Below are positions 46,722-56,746 of a stretch of 64,000 bases of DNA, one piece after another. The notes beneath the pieces are model-generated. The model saw nothing but the letters and a program-made list of their open reading frames with translations, was not told the origin of the DNA and did no database searches. Every line of letters begins with the position of its first letter. Within the stretch, counting starts at the first letter, position 1. Source of the DNA: Ponticoccus litoralis (GTDB taxonomy: Bacteria; Pseudomonadota; Alphaproteobacteria; Rhodobacterales; Rhodobacteraceae); the NCBI RefSeq assembly GCF_039769985.1, contig NZ_JBDNCH010000002.1, forward strand, positions 3,782,001 to 3,846,000, read 5' to 3'. The translations under genes and the position numbers were made by a program.

Positions 46722-48962
46722 ATGCGCGTGTCGCGCATCGCCGCGGGGATGGCCCCGGCCATCGCCCTTGTCACGCTGCTGCTGGGATGGGGGATCCGCA
46801 TCGACCGGGTGTTGCGTCAGGCGCCCGATCTGCCGGTCATGGTGCCTTCGACCGCCGGTGCGGTCGTGCTGCTGGCGCTGTCCCTCGTCCTGCCCGCCGA
46901 CCACCCCCGCGCCGGGCTGGTGCGGCGGCTCTGCGCGGCTGCGGTCCTTGCGATCTGCGGCTGGGCGGTGGCCAGCGGCGCTGTCACCGCCGCCGGGGAC
47001 CGCATGTCACCGGCCACGGCCCTGCTGCTGACGCTGGCGGCGCTGGTCTCGCTGATGCCGCCGGGCCGCCCGGGATGGGTCGGCCTGTCGACGGCGGGCC
47101 CGGTGCTGGCCCTCTTCGCTCTGGAAAGCTGGCTGCTGGATCTCACGGCAACGCAAAGCGTCGGCGTGCTGACCGGCCTCTCGCTGCCCACCGCCATCAG
47201 CCTCGCGCTGATCTTCGCCGCCACGCTGCTGCGCGCGCCGGACCGGGGCTGGGTCGCGCTGGCCACCGCAGAGGGCACCGGCAGCCGGACCGCGCGCACG
47301 GTGCTGCCGCTTGCAATCCTTCTGCCCGTCCTCGGCGCCTGGCTGACAATCATGGCCACGCGCCAGGGGCTGTTTCCCACCACGCTCGGCCTGACCGCGG
47401 GCGCGGCCCTGCTGGGGCTGGTCTCTGCCGCGCTGGTCCTCAGGCTGGCGCGGGCGCAGAACCGCGAAGAGCGCGCCGCGCTCGAACAGGGCCGCCGCGT
47501 CGCACAGCTGCTGGACGCCATTCCCATGGCGGTCGTCGTCTTCGACGCCAAGGCCGAGATCACCGCCTCGAACCGGGCCGCGTGCGACCTTGCCGGAGCG
47601 GAACGCTCGGTCGCCGCCTGGCTGCGCGAGGCCCGCTTCCTCGACCCCGAGACCCGCAAGCCGCTGGCCGCCGCGCAGCGCCCGGTGGAGGCGCTTGTTG
47701 TGGCGCGGCGCGAGACCGGCAGGCTGGTGGGGCTGTTCGATGACACCGCGCGCATGCGGGTCCTGCGGTTTCACTGCGAGACCCTGCGCCCCGCGGGCCC
47801 CGATGCCGGATCGCTGGTGCTGACCGTCACCGACCAGACCGACAGCGTCACCCTGCAGGACCGCCTGTCCGGCGTGCAGCGCCGCGAGGCGCTTGGCCAA
47901 CTGGCCGGCGGCGTCGCGCACGAGCTGTCCAACGTGCTGGGCGTGGTGCGCCTGGCCACCGACACCGGCCTGATGCAGACCGAGGCGGCGCCGATGCGGC
48001 AGGCGCTGGAAACCGCCCGCGACGCCTGCGCGCGCGGCAGCGACCTGACCCGGCGCATGATGGCCTTCGGCAGCGATCCCTCACATGAGGCACCGCCGGA
48101 CGATGCGCTTGCCCTGATCGGCGGCGCGCTTCGGCTGATCCGCCCGTCGCTGCCTGCCGAGTACCGGCTGGACGCCAGCCTTCCGGAAGAGAGCATCGGC
48201 GCGATCCGGCGCGGGATCGACCTGCAAACCGCCCTGCTGAACCTCGTGCTGAACGCCCGCAGCGCGCTGTCACAGGCCGCGCGCGCCGAAGGGCGCATCG
48301 CGGTTCTTGTCCGGCGCGAGGGCGACACGCTGGTCCTGACGGTGCGCGACGATGGCCCCGGCATGTCCGCCGAGGCGCTCGAACAGGCGCAGGATCCCGT
48401 CTTCGGCAGCCGCCAGATGCAGGACGGCAGCGGCCTTGGCCTGTCGCTGACCGCCGCCTTCGCCCGCGAGATGGGCGGCAGCCTGCGGCTGTCCTCGCGC
48501 CTTGGCCATGGCACGGAGGCGGTGCTGCGCCTGCCGATGGGCCCGGCAGCCCCCACCCCGGAAGACTGCGACACCACCCCCGCCCCGGCGGACGGGCTGT
48601 CCGACCGCCGCGCGCTGGTGGTCGAGGACGATCCCCAGTTCCGCGCCATGCTGGTCGAGGCCCTGCGGCTCATGGGGCTGGAGGTGACGCCGGTCGGGCA
48701 GCCCGACGCGGCGCTCGACGCCCTCGACCGGGGACCGCGCTTCGACCTTCTGATCACCGATATCCGGCTGGGCGGCCCGGTCGACGGCCACCGCCTTGCC
48801 GCGCTTGCCCTTGACCGCCAGCCCGGCCTGCCGGTGCTGTACCTGTCGGGCTATGCCGAAACGCAGGTCCCGCCGGAACGGATCGTGCCCGGGGTGATGC
48901 TGCGCAAGCCTTCCTCGATCGACGCCCTGCGCCGCGCGGTCTCCGTCACCCTTCGCGCCTGA
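46722..48962 (+). CDS. Membrane-bound hybrid sensor histidine kinase
   Basis: The product of about 746 residues has six or seven N-terminal hydrophobic helices (to about residue 245), a PAS-like region, and an H-box LGQLAGGVAHELSNVLG with His near 402. The ATPase has NLVLNARSAL, DDGPGM and DGSGLGLS, and the receiver has Asp in LLITDIRLGG and Lys in MLRKPSS. It resembles CckA in the H-box but lacks its PAS array. The ATG at 46722 has no good ribosome site; translation may start at the ATGA at 46642 overlapping the receiver stop if an indel lies in the intervening C-run. Its end overlaps the GGDEF-EAL gene by 17 bases, tail to tail. Confidence 0.85.
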   Translation: MRVSRIAAGMAPAIALVTLLLGWGIRIDRVLRQAPDLPVMVPSTAGAVVLLALSLVLPADHPRAGLVRRLCAAAVLAICGWAVASGAVTAAGDRMSPATALLLTLAALVSLMPPGRPGWVGLSTAGPVLALFALESWLLDLTATQSVGVLTGLSLPTAISLALIFAATLLRAPDRGWVALATAEGTGSRTARTVLPLAILLPVLGAWLTIMATRQGLFPTTLGLTAGAALLGLVSAALVLRLARAQNREERAALEQGRRVAQLLDAIPMAVVVFDAKAEITASNRAACDLAGAERSVAAWLREARFLDPETRKPLAAAQRPVEALVVARRETGRLVGLFDDTARMRVLRFHCETLRPAGPDAGSLVLTVTDQTDSVTLQDRLSGVQRREALGQLAGGVAHELSNVLGVVRLATDTGLMQTEAAPMRQALETARDACARGSDLTRRMMAFGSDPSHEAPPDDALALIGGALRLIRPSLPAEYRLDASLPEESIGAIRRGIDLQTALLNLVLNARSALSQAARAEGRIAVLVRREGDTLVLTVRDDGPGMSAEALEQAQDPVFGSRQMQDGSGLGLSLTAAFAREMGGSLRLSSRLGHGTEAVLRLPMGPAAPTPEDCDTTPAPADGLSDRRALVVEDDPQFRAMLVEALRLMGLEVTPVGQPDAALDALDRGPRFDLLITDIRLGGPVDGHRLAALALDRQPGLPVLYLSGYAETQVPPERIVPGVMLRKPSSIDALRRAVSVTLRA

Positions 48963-51006
48963 CAAGGGTCGGCGCCCCCGCCGCCGCGAAGGCGCCAAGG
49001 TCCAGCGGGCGGATCAGCGCATCCAGCCGGTCGGCGGGGGCCGGTGCGGACAGCAGGTAGCCCTGCACAAGGCGGCAGCCCATGGCCTGAAGCCGCTGCA
49101 GCTGGGCCTCTGTTTCCACCCCCTCGGCGACCACCGTCAGCCCGGACCGGCCCGCAAGGGTCAGCAGCGCCTCGACGATGGCGGCGTCGGTCTCGCTCTC
49201 GCTCATCCGGTTCACGAAACTGCGGTCGATCTTGATGCAGTCGATGGGCCAGCCGCTGAGGTGGCGCAGCCCGCCGTAGCCGGTGCCGAAGTCGTCCAGC
49301 GCCACCCGCGCACCGCGGCGGCGCAGTTCCTCGAGCGACCGGAAGATCTGGCCGTTCGGCGCGCCCATCATGATGGTTTCCGTCACCTCTATGACGATGC
49401 TGTCCCAGTCGATGCCGGGGTTGTCGGACAGCAGCGCCTGAAGGTCGAAGACGAACTCCGGGTTGATCAGGTCGAAGCTGGTGACATTGATCGACAGGGT
49501 CGGTCGCGCGGGGTTGCGCTGCCGCAGGTCCGACAGGTCCGACAGCGCGCGGGCGGTCAGCACATGGGTCAGAAGCTCGGCATTCTCGTGATCGAGGAAG
49601 ATGCCCGGGAATTGCTCGGGCGTCATCAGCCCGAAGTCGGCATCGCCCCAGCGCGCCAGCATTTCGACGCCATGGCAGGCACCCGTCCGAAGATCGTAGA
49701 TCGGCTGGTAATAAGGCCGGATCAGCCCGTCATGCGCGGCCTGCCGGAACCGCCGTCCGATGGCCCGGGGGTTGAAGGCCTGATGCCGCGCCGGATCAAA
49801 GACCGTCTGGGCCCCGCGCCCGTCGCTTTTCGAGATATAGAGCGCGCTGTCCGCCAGTTCGTACAGCGTGGTGCCGTCGCGGGCGTGGTCGGGAAAGATC
49901 GCGGCCCCCATGCTGACCTTGCCAAGGTCCGGTTTGCCCAGGGTTGCCGTGGCGCGCAGGATCGCGGTGCGGCAGCGCTTCATCACCGCCTCGAGGTAGC
50001 CGGCGCCGCGTTTCGGGATATCGAGCAGGATCGCGAATTCATCGCCGCCGATCCGCCCGATTTCGGCGCTTTCGGGCAGCGCGAAGCCAAGCGCCAGCGA
50101 CAGGGTGCGCAGGTAGGAATCACCGAACTGGTGCCCGTAGAGGTCATTCACGGATTTGAAATGGTCGACGTCGAGGATGATCAGCGCAAGGGGGTCCTGC
50201 GCCGCGCCGATCCGCGCCTGATAGCCCGCCTCGAAGGCGGTCTTGTTCTGCAGCCCGGTCAGGGGATCGGTGCGGTTCAGGCGTTCCAGCCGGTTGATCT
50301 GCTGCCGGGCGGCGATCAGGTCCAGCTCCAGCTCGACCTTGCTGATGACCCCGCCGAGATGCAGCCCCACCAGCCGCGCCGCGCGGGCCATCTTTTCCAG
50401 CAACGGGCCGGTGTCGGCGGGTCGGACCGCCGCCGGGGCGCGCAGCGCGACGACGCCCATGATCTCGCCGCCCTCGGTGTCGAAGGAGCACAGAAACGCC
50501 GTATCCCCGCCCAGCGGCGCGGTACAGGCCATGGAGCCATCCGGTCCCGGGGCCATTCCCGGCGGTTGGGTGCCGGCAATCGCCGCCAGCAGGTGCCTGC
50601 AGGCCAGCCGGTGCAGCGCCGCCCTGCCGGGGCCCCGGCCCGGCGCGTCATCCGCCCCCTCATCCGATCCGTCAGCCACCCCGTCTTCCGACCGGGCCCC
50701 TGGCACGTCGTCCCGCGCGACCTCCAGCCATGTCACGATCACCACGTCCTCTACCGGGACAAGGGCGCGCATCATGGAGCCCGCCGTGCTCACCCCCTGC
50801 CGCACGAGATGCAGCAGGGCCGCCGCGCGGTCGTCGCGCCCGGGAAGGGCGGACCCGCTCAAAGCGCTGTCCCCCCGTGATCGGGAGCCCCCCGGACCCG
50901 ACGGGAATACTGTTTCAAAATCCATGCCCATATTGCGGCTTTTGTGACCTCCGACCGCTGGGGCAATGCCCCCGTTGGTTGTCAGCGATCCGTATCTTTC
51001 CACCAT
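48946..51006 (-). CDS. GGDEF-EAL cyclic-di-GMP turnover protein
   Basis: A GAF-like N-terminal sensor region (about 60-240) is followed by GGDEF and EAL domains. The GGDEF site is intact (GRIGGDEFAILL, near 319). The EAL motif reads EML in GVEMLARW, with the catalytic Glu kept, and the other phosphodiesterase motifs are present (IEVTET, DDFGTGYGGL, KIDRSFV, AEGVETEAQ). So both synthesis and breakdown of c-di-GMP are possible. A perfect CtrA box lies only 16 bases before the ATG at 51006; if that box is functional, the true start may be ATG 50931. No membrane helix is evident. Confidence 0.88.
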   Translation of the reverse strand: MVERYGSLTTNGGIAPAVGGHKSRNMGMDFETVFPSGPGGSRSRGDSALSGSALPGRDDRAAALLHLVRQGVSTAGSMMRALVPVEDVVIVTWLEVARDDVPGARSEDGVADGSDEGADDAPGRGPGRAALHRLACRHLLAAIAGTQPPGMAPGPDGSMACTAPLGGDTAFLCSFDTEGGEIMGVVALRAPAAVRPADTGPLLEKMARAARLVGLHLGGVISKVELELDLIAARQQINRLERLNRTDPLTGLQNKTAFEAGYQARIGAAQDPLALIILDVDHFKSVNDLYGHQFGDSYLRTLSLALGFALPESAEIGRIGGDEFAILLDIPKRGAGYLEAVMKRCRTAILRATATLGKPDLGKVSMGAAIFPDHARDGTTLYELADSALYISKSDGRGAQTVFDPARHQAFNPRAIGRRFRQAAHDGLIRPYYQPIYDLRTGACHGVEMLARWGDADFGLMTPEQFPGIFLDHENAELLTHVLTARALSDLSDLRQRNPARPTLSINVTSFDLINPEFVFDLQALLSDNPGIDWDSIVIEVTETIMMGAPNGQIFRSLEELRRRGARVALDDFGTGYGGLRHLSGWPIDCIKIDRSFVNRMSESETDAAIVEALLTLAGRSGLTVVAEGVETEAQLQRLQAMGCRLVQGYLLSAPAPADRLDALIRPLDLGAFAAAGAPTLVRREG

Positions 51007-51022
51007 ATGGCAAGATCAGTCG

Positions 51023-51037
51023 TTAACAATCCGTTAA
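51023..51037. promoter_or_regulatory. CtrA box upstream of the GGDEF-EAL gene (TTAA-N7-TTAA)
   Basis: TTAACAATCCGTTAA is a perfect full CtrA site in the 63-base gap between the GGDEF-EAL and fadJ-like genes. As the fadJ-like gene ends here, the site can only serve the GGDEF-EAL gene. Confidence 0.65.
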
Positions 51038-51069
51038 AATCCAAGGGAGTCAGACGGCCCCTGCCCCGG

Positions 51070-53133
51070 TCAGGCCTTGCGATAGTCCGACAGCGCACAC
51101 CCGGTGTCGCGGCACTGCAGCAATGGGGGCTGGGTGTCCAGACCACCGGATCCTCGGCGGCCAGTGCTTCAAGCCGCTGCACCACATGGGCGACGCCCAG
51201 CCTGTCGGCGTGCCACATCAGCCCGCCGCGCCAGCGTGGAAAGCCGTAGCCGAAAACCGTCACGAGGTCGATGTCGCGCGCCGATTGCGCAATGCCTTCG
51301 TGCAGGATGTCGGCGCCCTCGTTGATCATCGCCAGCACCAGGCGCTCGGCGATCTCGGCCTCGGTCATCTCGGTGCGGGTGATGCCCGCCAGATGCGCCT
51401 CTTCCAGCGCCAGATCGGCGACGATCGGGTCTTCGACCTTGCCGCCGCCGCCCGGGTAGCGATACCAGCCCGCGCCGGTCTTGCGGCCCAGCTTGCCCAG
51501 TTCGACCATGCGGTCGGCGATGGGAATGTAGCGCCGCGCCGGATCGCGGGTGGCGTCCTGACGGCGGCGGTTGGCATGGGCGATGTCGAGGCCGGAAAGG
51601 TCCTGCGCCTCGTAGGGGCCCATGGCGTAGCCGAAAGCCACCATGGCCTCGTCCACCTCCCACGGGGTTGCCGCATCCATGAAGACCGTGTCCGCCGCCT
51701 CGCGGTAGCGGGCGAGGATGCGGTTGCCGATGAAGCCGTCGCAGACGCCCGCCAGCACCGGCACCTTGCGCAGCCGCTTGGCCAGCGCAAAGCCGGTGGC
51801 AAGCGCCGCGTCGGAGGTCTGCGCCCCGCGCACGATCTCCAGCAGCTTCATGATATGGGCGGGGGCGAAGAAATGCAGGCCCACGAGGCGCGCGGGATCG
51901 TCGAGCACGGCGGCCATCTCGTCGATGTCGAGGTAAGAGGTATTGGTGGCAAGCACCGCCTCGGCGGGCAGCGCAGCCTGCAACGCCGACAGCACCTGTT
52001 TCTTGACCTCCATCGCCTCGAAGGCGGCCTCTATGGCAAGCGTCGCCTTGCCGGCGGCGGCATAATCGCTGGTCAGGGTCAGGCGGTCGCGGCGCGCCTC
52101 GGCGCCCGCTTCGTCGATCAGCCCGCGCTTCAGGCTGGCCGAAACGATCTTGTCGATATTGGCGCCCGCCCGCGCGACGCCCTCGGCGTCGGTTTCCAGC
52201 AGCGCGACCGAGAGGCCGGCGTTCAGAAGCGCATAGGCGATGCCCGCGCCCATGGTGCCGCCACCGACCACGGCGACGGTATCGAGCGAATGGGGCGCTG
52301 CCGCAAGGTCCGTGGGCGCCTTGGCGGCACGCTCGGCAAAGAAGATGTGCCGCAGGGCGCGGGCCTGATCGCCCTGCCGCAACGCGAGGAAGGCGGCGCG
52401 TTCGGACCGCATGGCCTCGTGGAAGGGCCTCGGTCATCCCCTCTTCGATCACATCGACGGCGCGCAGCGGGGCAATCTGGCCGGGGCTTCTGGCGGCCAG
52501 CCGCTCGCGGGCCGCTGCCAGCGCGGCGGGGTCATGGGGCGGCGGGGGCAATTCCCAGACCGGCACGCGGCAGCCCATGTCCTCGGTGTTGATCATGAAG
52601 GCCGCGTCCAGCGGGTCTTCGTCCACGTCATCCACCAGACCGGCGGCCTGCGCCGCGGCGGCAGAGACGGGCTTGCCGAGGGTGATCATCTCGAGCGCCT
52701 TTTCCAGCCCGACGATGCGTGGCAGGCGCTGCGTGCCGCCCGCGCCGGGGATCACCCCCAGCGTCACCTCGGGCAGGCCGATCTGCGCCTGGGGCGCGGC
52801 GACGCGCATCCGGCAGGCCATGGCGATCTCGGCACCGCCGCCAAGCGCGACCCCGTTGATCGCCGCGACCCAGGGCACCGGGCTGCGTTCGATGGCATCC
52901 AGCACCTCGGGCAGATGCGGCTCGGCGGGCGGGCCGTCGAATTCGCGCGCGTCGGCCCCGGCGGCAAAGGCGCGGCCCGCGCCGGTGACGATCACCCGGT
53001 CGAGCCATTCGGCCTCGGCCCATCCGACGGCGTCGAGCAGGTCCGCGCGTTCGGCCCGACCGATGGCGTTGACGGGCGGATTGTCGAGGGTGACATATCC
53101 GGTGTTGCCTTCGCGGCGGCGCGTGACGGGCAT
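51070..53133 (-). CDS. FadJ/FadB-type enoyl-CoA hydratase/3-hydroxyacyl-CoA dehydrogenase (two frameshifts)
   Basis: The N-terminal crotonase domain (LDNPPVNAIG, AGADAREFDG, NGVALGGGAEIAMACRMR, GVIPGAGGTQRLPR) is fused to an NAD-binding domain (VAVVGGGTMGAGIAYALLNAG) and two 3HCDH C-terminal domains (FGYAMGPYEAQDLSGLDI). It should catalyse two beta-oxidation steps, here probably on the C6 dicarboxyl-CoA from benzoyl-CoA breakdown. Frame breaks lie in G-runs at 52425-52427 (one extra) and 51124-51128 (one missing). Correction gives 687 residues, ending ALSDYRKA. ATG 53133 follows GGGAGGAG. It is last of the benzoate cluster. Confidence 0.88.
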
Positions 53134-53194
53134 GGTCTCCTCCCTTTCCTGCTGGTTCTGTGATGGATACCCGGCCCGCGCGCAGCCTGCCGGA

Positions 53195-53632
53195 TCAGCC
53201 CGCCGCGGTCGGCAGGTACGGCGCGATCAGGTCGCGGATCTCTTGCGGCGGTTTCTGCTTGGCAAACTTGTCGGCGGTGATGAAGACGCTGGTCGTATGG
53301 GTGGAAAAGCAGAGCTTGCCGTCCTGTTCGCCATCGACCCGGAAGGAAATCGAGGTCTCACCCAGCCGCGAGGGCCAGACGTGACAGATCAGCCTGTGGC
53401 GCGGCGTGACCGGCGCGCGGAAGCCCATCTCCAGCCGCACGAAGGGCGTGCCGAGATTGCGGTCGATCTCCATCTGGAACCAGCCGTCGCCGAGGTGTTC
53501 TTCCCACCATGCATTGATGGCGTCGAGCGCAAACCACGGCAGCCGCGCGGTATAGGCGATGCGCGCCGGGTCGCAGTCGCCCCATGTGACGCGGATCTCA
53601 TGGGCATGGGCGTTGGCGGGGCGGTCTGTCAT
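53195..53632 (-). CDS. Acyl-CoA thioesterase, 4-hydroxybenzoyl-CoA/benzoyl-CoA thioesterase type
   Basis: The 145-residue hot-dog protein carries VTWGDCDPARIAYTARLPWFALDAIN, the conserved catalytic-Asp region of 4HBT thioesterases of the Pseudomonas type. In box clusters such enzymes probably hydrolyse accumulated benzoyl-CoA or dead-end CoA esters to free CoA (family knowledge). ATG 53632 is chosen because family members begin close to HEIRVTWGDCD; upstream in-frame sequence runs into a dispersed repeat. It lies between boxA and the fadJ-like gene. Confidence 0.8.
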   Translation of the reverse strand: MTDRPANAHAHEIRVTWGDCDPARIAYTARLPWFALDAINAWWEEHLGDGWFQMEIDRNLGTPFVRLEMGFRAPVTPRHRLICHVWPSRLGETSISFRVDGEQDGKLCFSTHTTSVFITADKFAKQKPPQEIRDLIAPYLPTAAG

Positions 53633-53654
53633 GGCGGCGTCATTCGTTTGCTGG

Positions 53655-53735
53655 GGCGTCGCGGGGCTCTGCCCCCGGCCCTTGCGGGCCTCCCCCGAGG
53701 GTATTTGGAGGACCAGAGAAGCAGGGGATGTGCCC
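53655..53735. repeat. Dispersed GC-rich repeat with GGTATTT...GAAGC tail (copy 2)
   Basis: GGGCTCTGCCCCCGGCCCTT, a GCGGGCC palindrome arm, then GAGGGTATTTGGAGGACCAG and AGAAGCAG match the element at 14756 in order and spacing. It separates boxA from the thioesterase gene. Confidence 0.6.
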
Positions 53736-53750
53736 GGGGGCAAGGGGGGC

Positions 53751-54932
53751 CTAGTAGGTTTCGACGTGGTATCGGCCTTCCTCGCGCATGCGGTCGCGCA
53801 GGGTGTGCTGTGGCTCGCCGATGCTTTCGGCGATATTGGTCATGGCCTTTTCGACGCCCTCCTCCATGCCGCGCAGCCCGCAGACATAGATATGCGTGGC
53901 GGGGTCCTTCAGGAGTTCGGCGACCTTGTCCTCTTCGCGGGCGATGGCCTGTTGCACGTATTCGCGCGCGCCCTCGCGCGAGAAGACAAGGTGCTGGTCC
54001 AGCAGGTCCTTGGGCACCTTCTTGAGCGGGCCGAAGTAGGGCAGCGATTTCTGCGTGCGGGCGCCGAAGAACATCACCATGCCGCCGGTCTTGCCGCCGG
54101 TGGTGCGCTGGCGCCGCATGGTGAAGGCGCGCATGGGCGCGGCGCCGGTGCCGGTGCAGATCATCAGCAGCCGCGCCCCCGGGTTGTCGGGCATCAGGAA
54201 GGTCGCGCCGAAGGGGCCGGTGATCTGCACCGTGTCGCCCTGTTTCAGGTCGCAGAGGTGGTTCGAGCAGAGGCCCTGCGCCTCGCGCTTCACCGTCAGC
54301 GAGACATTGTTGTAGTTCGGGCGCTCGCCGTCGCGCGGGCTGGAGATGGAATAGAGCCGCGGCAGATGCGGCTGGCCCTTGTCGTCGGTGCCGGGAGGGA
54401 TGATGCCGATGCTTTGGCCTTCGAGCGCCGGGAAGGGCTGCCCGCCGAGGTCGAGGATGATGTGCCGGACGTCGTGATCGGGGTCGTCGGTGAGGCGGTA
54501 GTTGCCCTGCACCTCGGCGGTGGCGGGCTTGCCCGGCGTGTACATGTTGACCGAGGGCTTGGCCGCGCTGGCCGGGGCCTTTGCCTTGCCGCCCGCGCCC
54601 CTGTGCGCCTCTGCCAGCAGGGCTGCCATGGCCTCGTCCAATGCCTCGAGCCCGGTCTCGGCCTCGGACTGGCCGATGTCCTCCTGCTCGGGCAGTTCGG
54701 TCCACTCGAACTGCTCCTCGAGGCTGTAGGGGTCGGCCACCACGCGCCATTCGTCGATGGAGCCTGTGGGGCAGACCGGGATGCAGTCCATGCAGAAGTT
54801 GCACTTCGACGCATCCACCACGACGTTGTCGTCGTTGTGGGTGATCGCCTCGATCGGGCAGGTCATCTCGCAGGTGTAGCAGCGGATGCAGATTTCCGGG
54901 TCGATCAGGTGCTGCTTCAGGGGCTTGTTCAT
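53751..54932 (-). CDS. boxA: Benzoyl-CoA 2,3-epoxidase subunit BoxA (reductase)
   Basis: BoxA passes electrons from NADPH to the oxygenase BoxB. The 393-residue protein has two 4Fe-4S motifs at the N-terminus (CIRCYTCEMTCP and CNFCMDCIPVCP). A ferredoxin-NADP+ reductase module follows, with RLYSISSPRDGE (flavin), GPFGATFLMP, MICTGTGAAPMRAF (NADP) and IYVCGLRGMEEGVE, ending HVETY. ATG 54932 overlaps the stop of a 55-residue Cys-rich ORF (ATGA), so translation is coupled. The frame is intact. Confidence 0.95.
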   Translation of the reverse strand: MNKPLKQHLIDPEICIRCYTCEMTCPIEAITHNDDNVVVDASKCNFCMDCIPVCPTGSIDEWRVVADPYSLEEQFEWTELPEQEDIGQSEAETGLEALDEAMAALLAEAHRGAGGKAKAPASAAKPSVNMYTPGKPATAEVQGNYRLTDDPDHDVRHIILDLGGQPFPALEGQSIGIIPPGTDDKGQPHLPRLYSISSPRDGERPNYNNVSLTVKREAQGLCSNHLCDLKQGDTVQITGPFGATFLMPDNPGARLLMICTGTGAAPMRAFTMRRQRTTGGKTGGMVMFFGARTQKSLPYFGPLKKVPKDLLDQHLVFSREGAREYVQQAIAREEDKVAELLKDPATHIYVCGLRGMEEGVEKAMTNIAESIGEPQHTLRDRMREEGRYHVETY

Positions 54933-55096
54933 GAGCCGCCCCGGTTCAGCACCACCTCCGGCACACTCAGCGCCTCGATCAGCGCGGCGCAGATGCCCCG
55001 GCAGCCGGGACAGCCCAGACAGGGGCCGCTGTTCAGGATCTCTCGGGACATCTCTCTGGCATGCGGCGCGTGGCCGCAAAGACGTTTGGTCTGCAT
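54929..55096 (-). CDS. 55-residue Cys-rich protein, possible Fe-S mini-protein, coupled to boxA
   Basis: The reading frame starts at ATG 55096 with AGGGAGGAAA seven bases upstream, one of the best ribosome sites here. It ends in TGA 54929-54931, which overlaps the boxA ATG. It encodes MQTKRLCGHAPHAREMSREI, then LNSGPCLGCPGCRGICAAL and a short tail. The C-x2-C-x2-C-x3-C pattern resembles an iron-sulfur ligand set, and another Cys lies at residue 7. I recognise no family. Site, length and coupling argue that it is real and made with BoxA; a role in electron transfer or cluster delivery to BoxA/BoxB is a guess. Confidence 0.7.
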   Translation of the reverse strand: MQTKRLCGHAPHAREMSREILNSGPCLGCPGCRGICAALIEALSVPEVVLNRGGS

Positions 55097-55225
55097 CGCG
55101 TTTCCTCCCTGTTTGGTCAGGCGGGCGCGCGGGCGCCCTGCCCTGTCGGTTCGGTCTTCGGGGTCATGCGCCCCGGCCTGAAGGCCCTGACCGAAGGCGC
55201 AGGCCCCCGATCTCAGCCCCCCAAT

Positions 55226-56677
<1,452 letters not shown>

Positions 56678-56695
56678 TGGGGTCCTCCGGGGTCT

Positions 56696-56745
56696 CAGAG
56701 CTTTCGCCGAAAGCTCTGTCGTTCATGAATTTTCTTCGAAAATTC
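56696..56745. repeat. Twin-hairpin repeat (copy 3)
   Basis: CAGAGCTTTC/GAAAGCTCTG around GCC (56696-56718) and GAATTTTC/GAAAATTC around TTC (56727-56745) lie between boxC and boxB. The first uses the same arms as the hairpin at 14699-14723, but in swapped order. It may set the boxB to boxC transcript ratio. Confidence 0.75.
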
Positions 56746-56746
56746 T

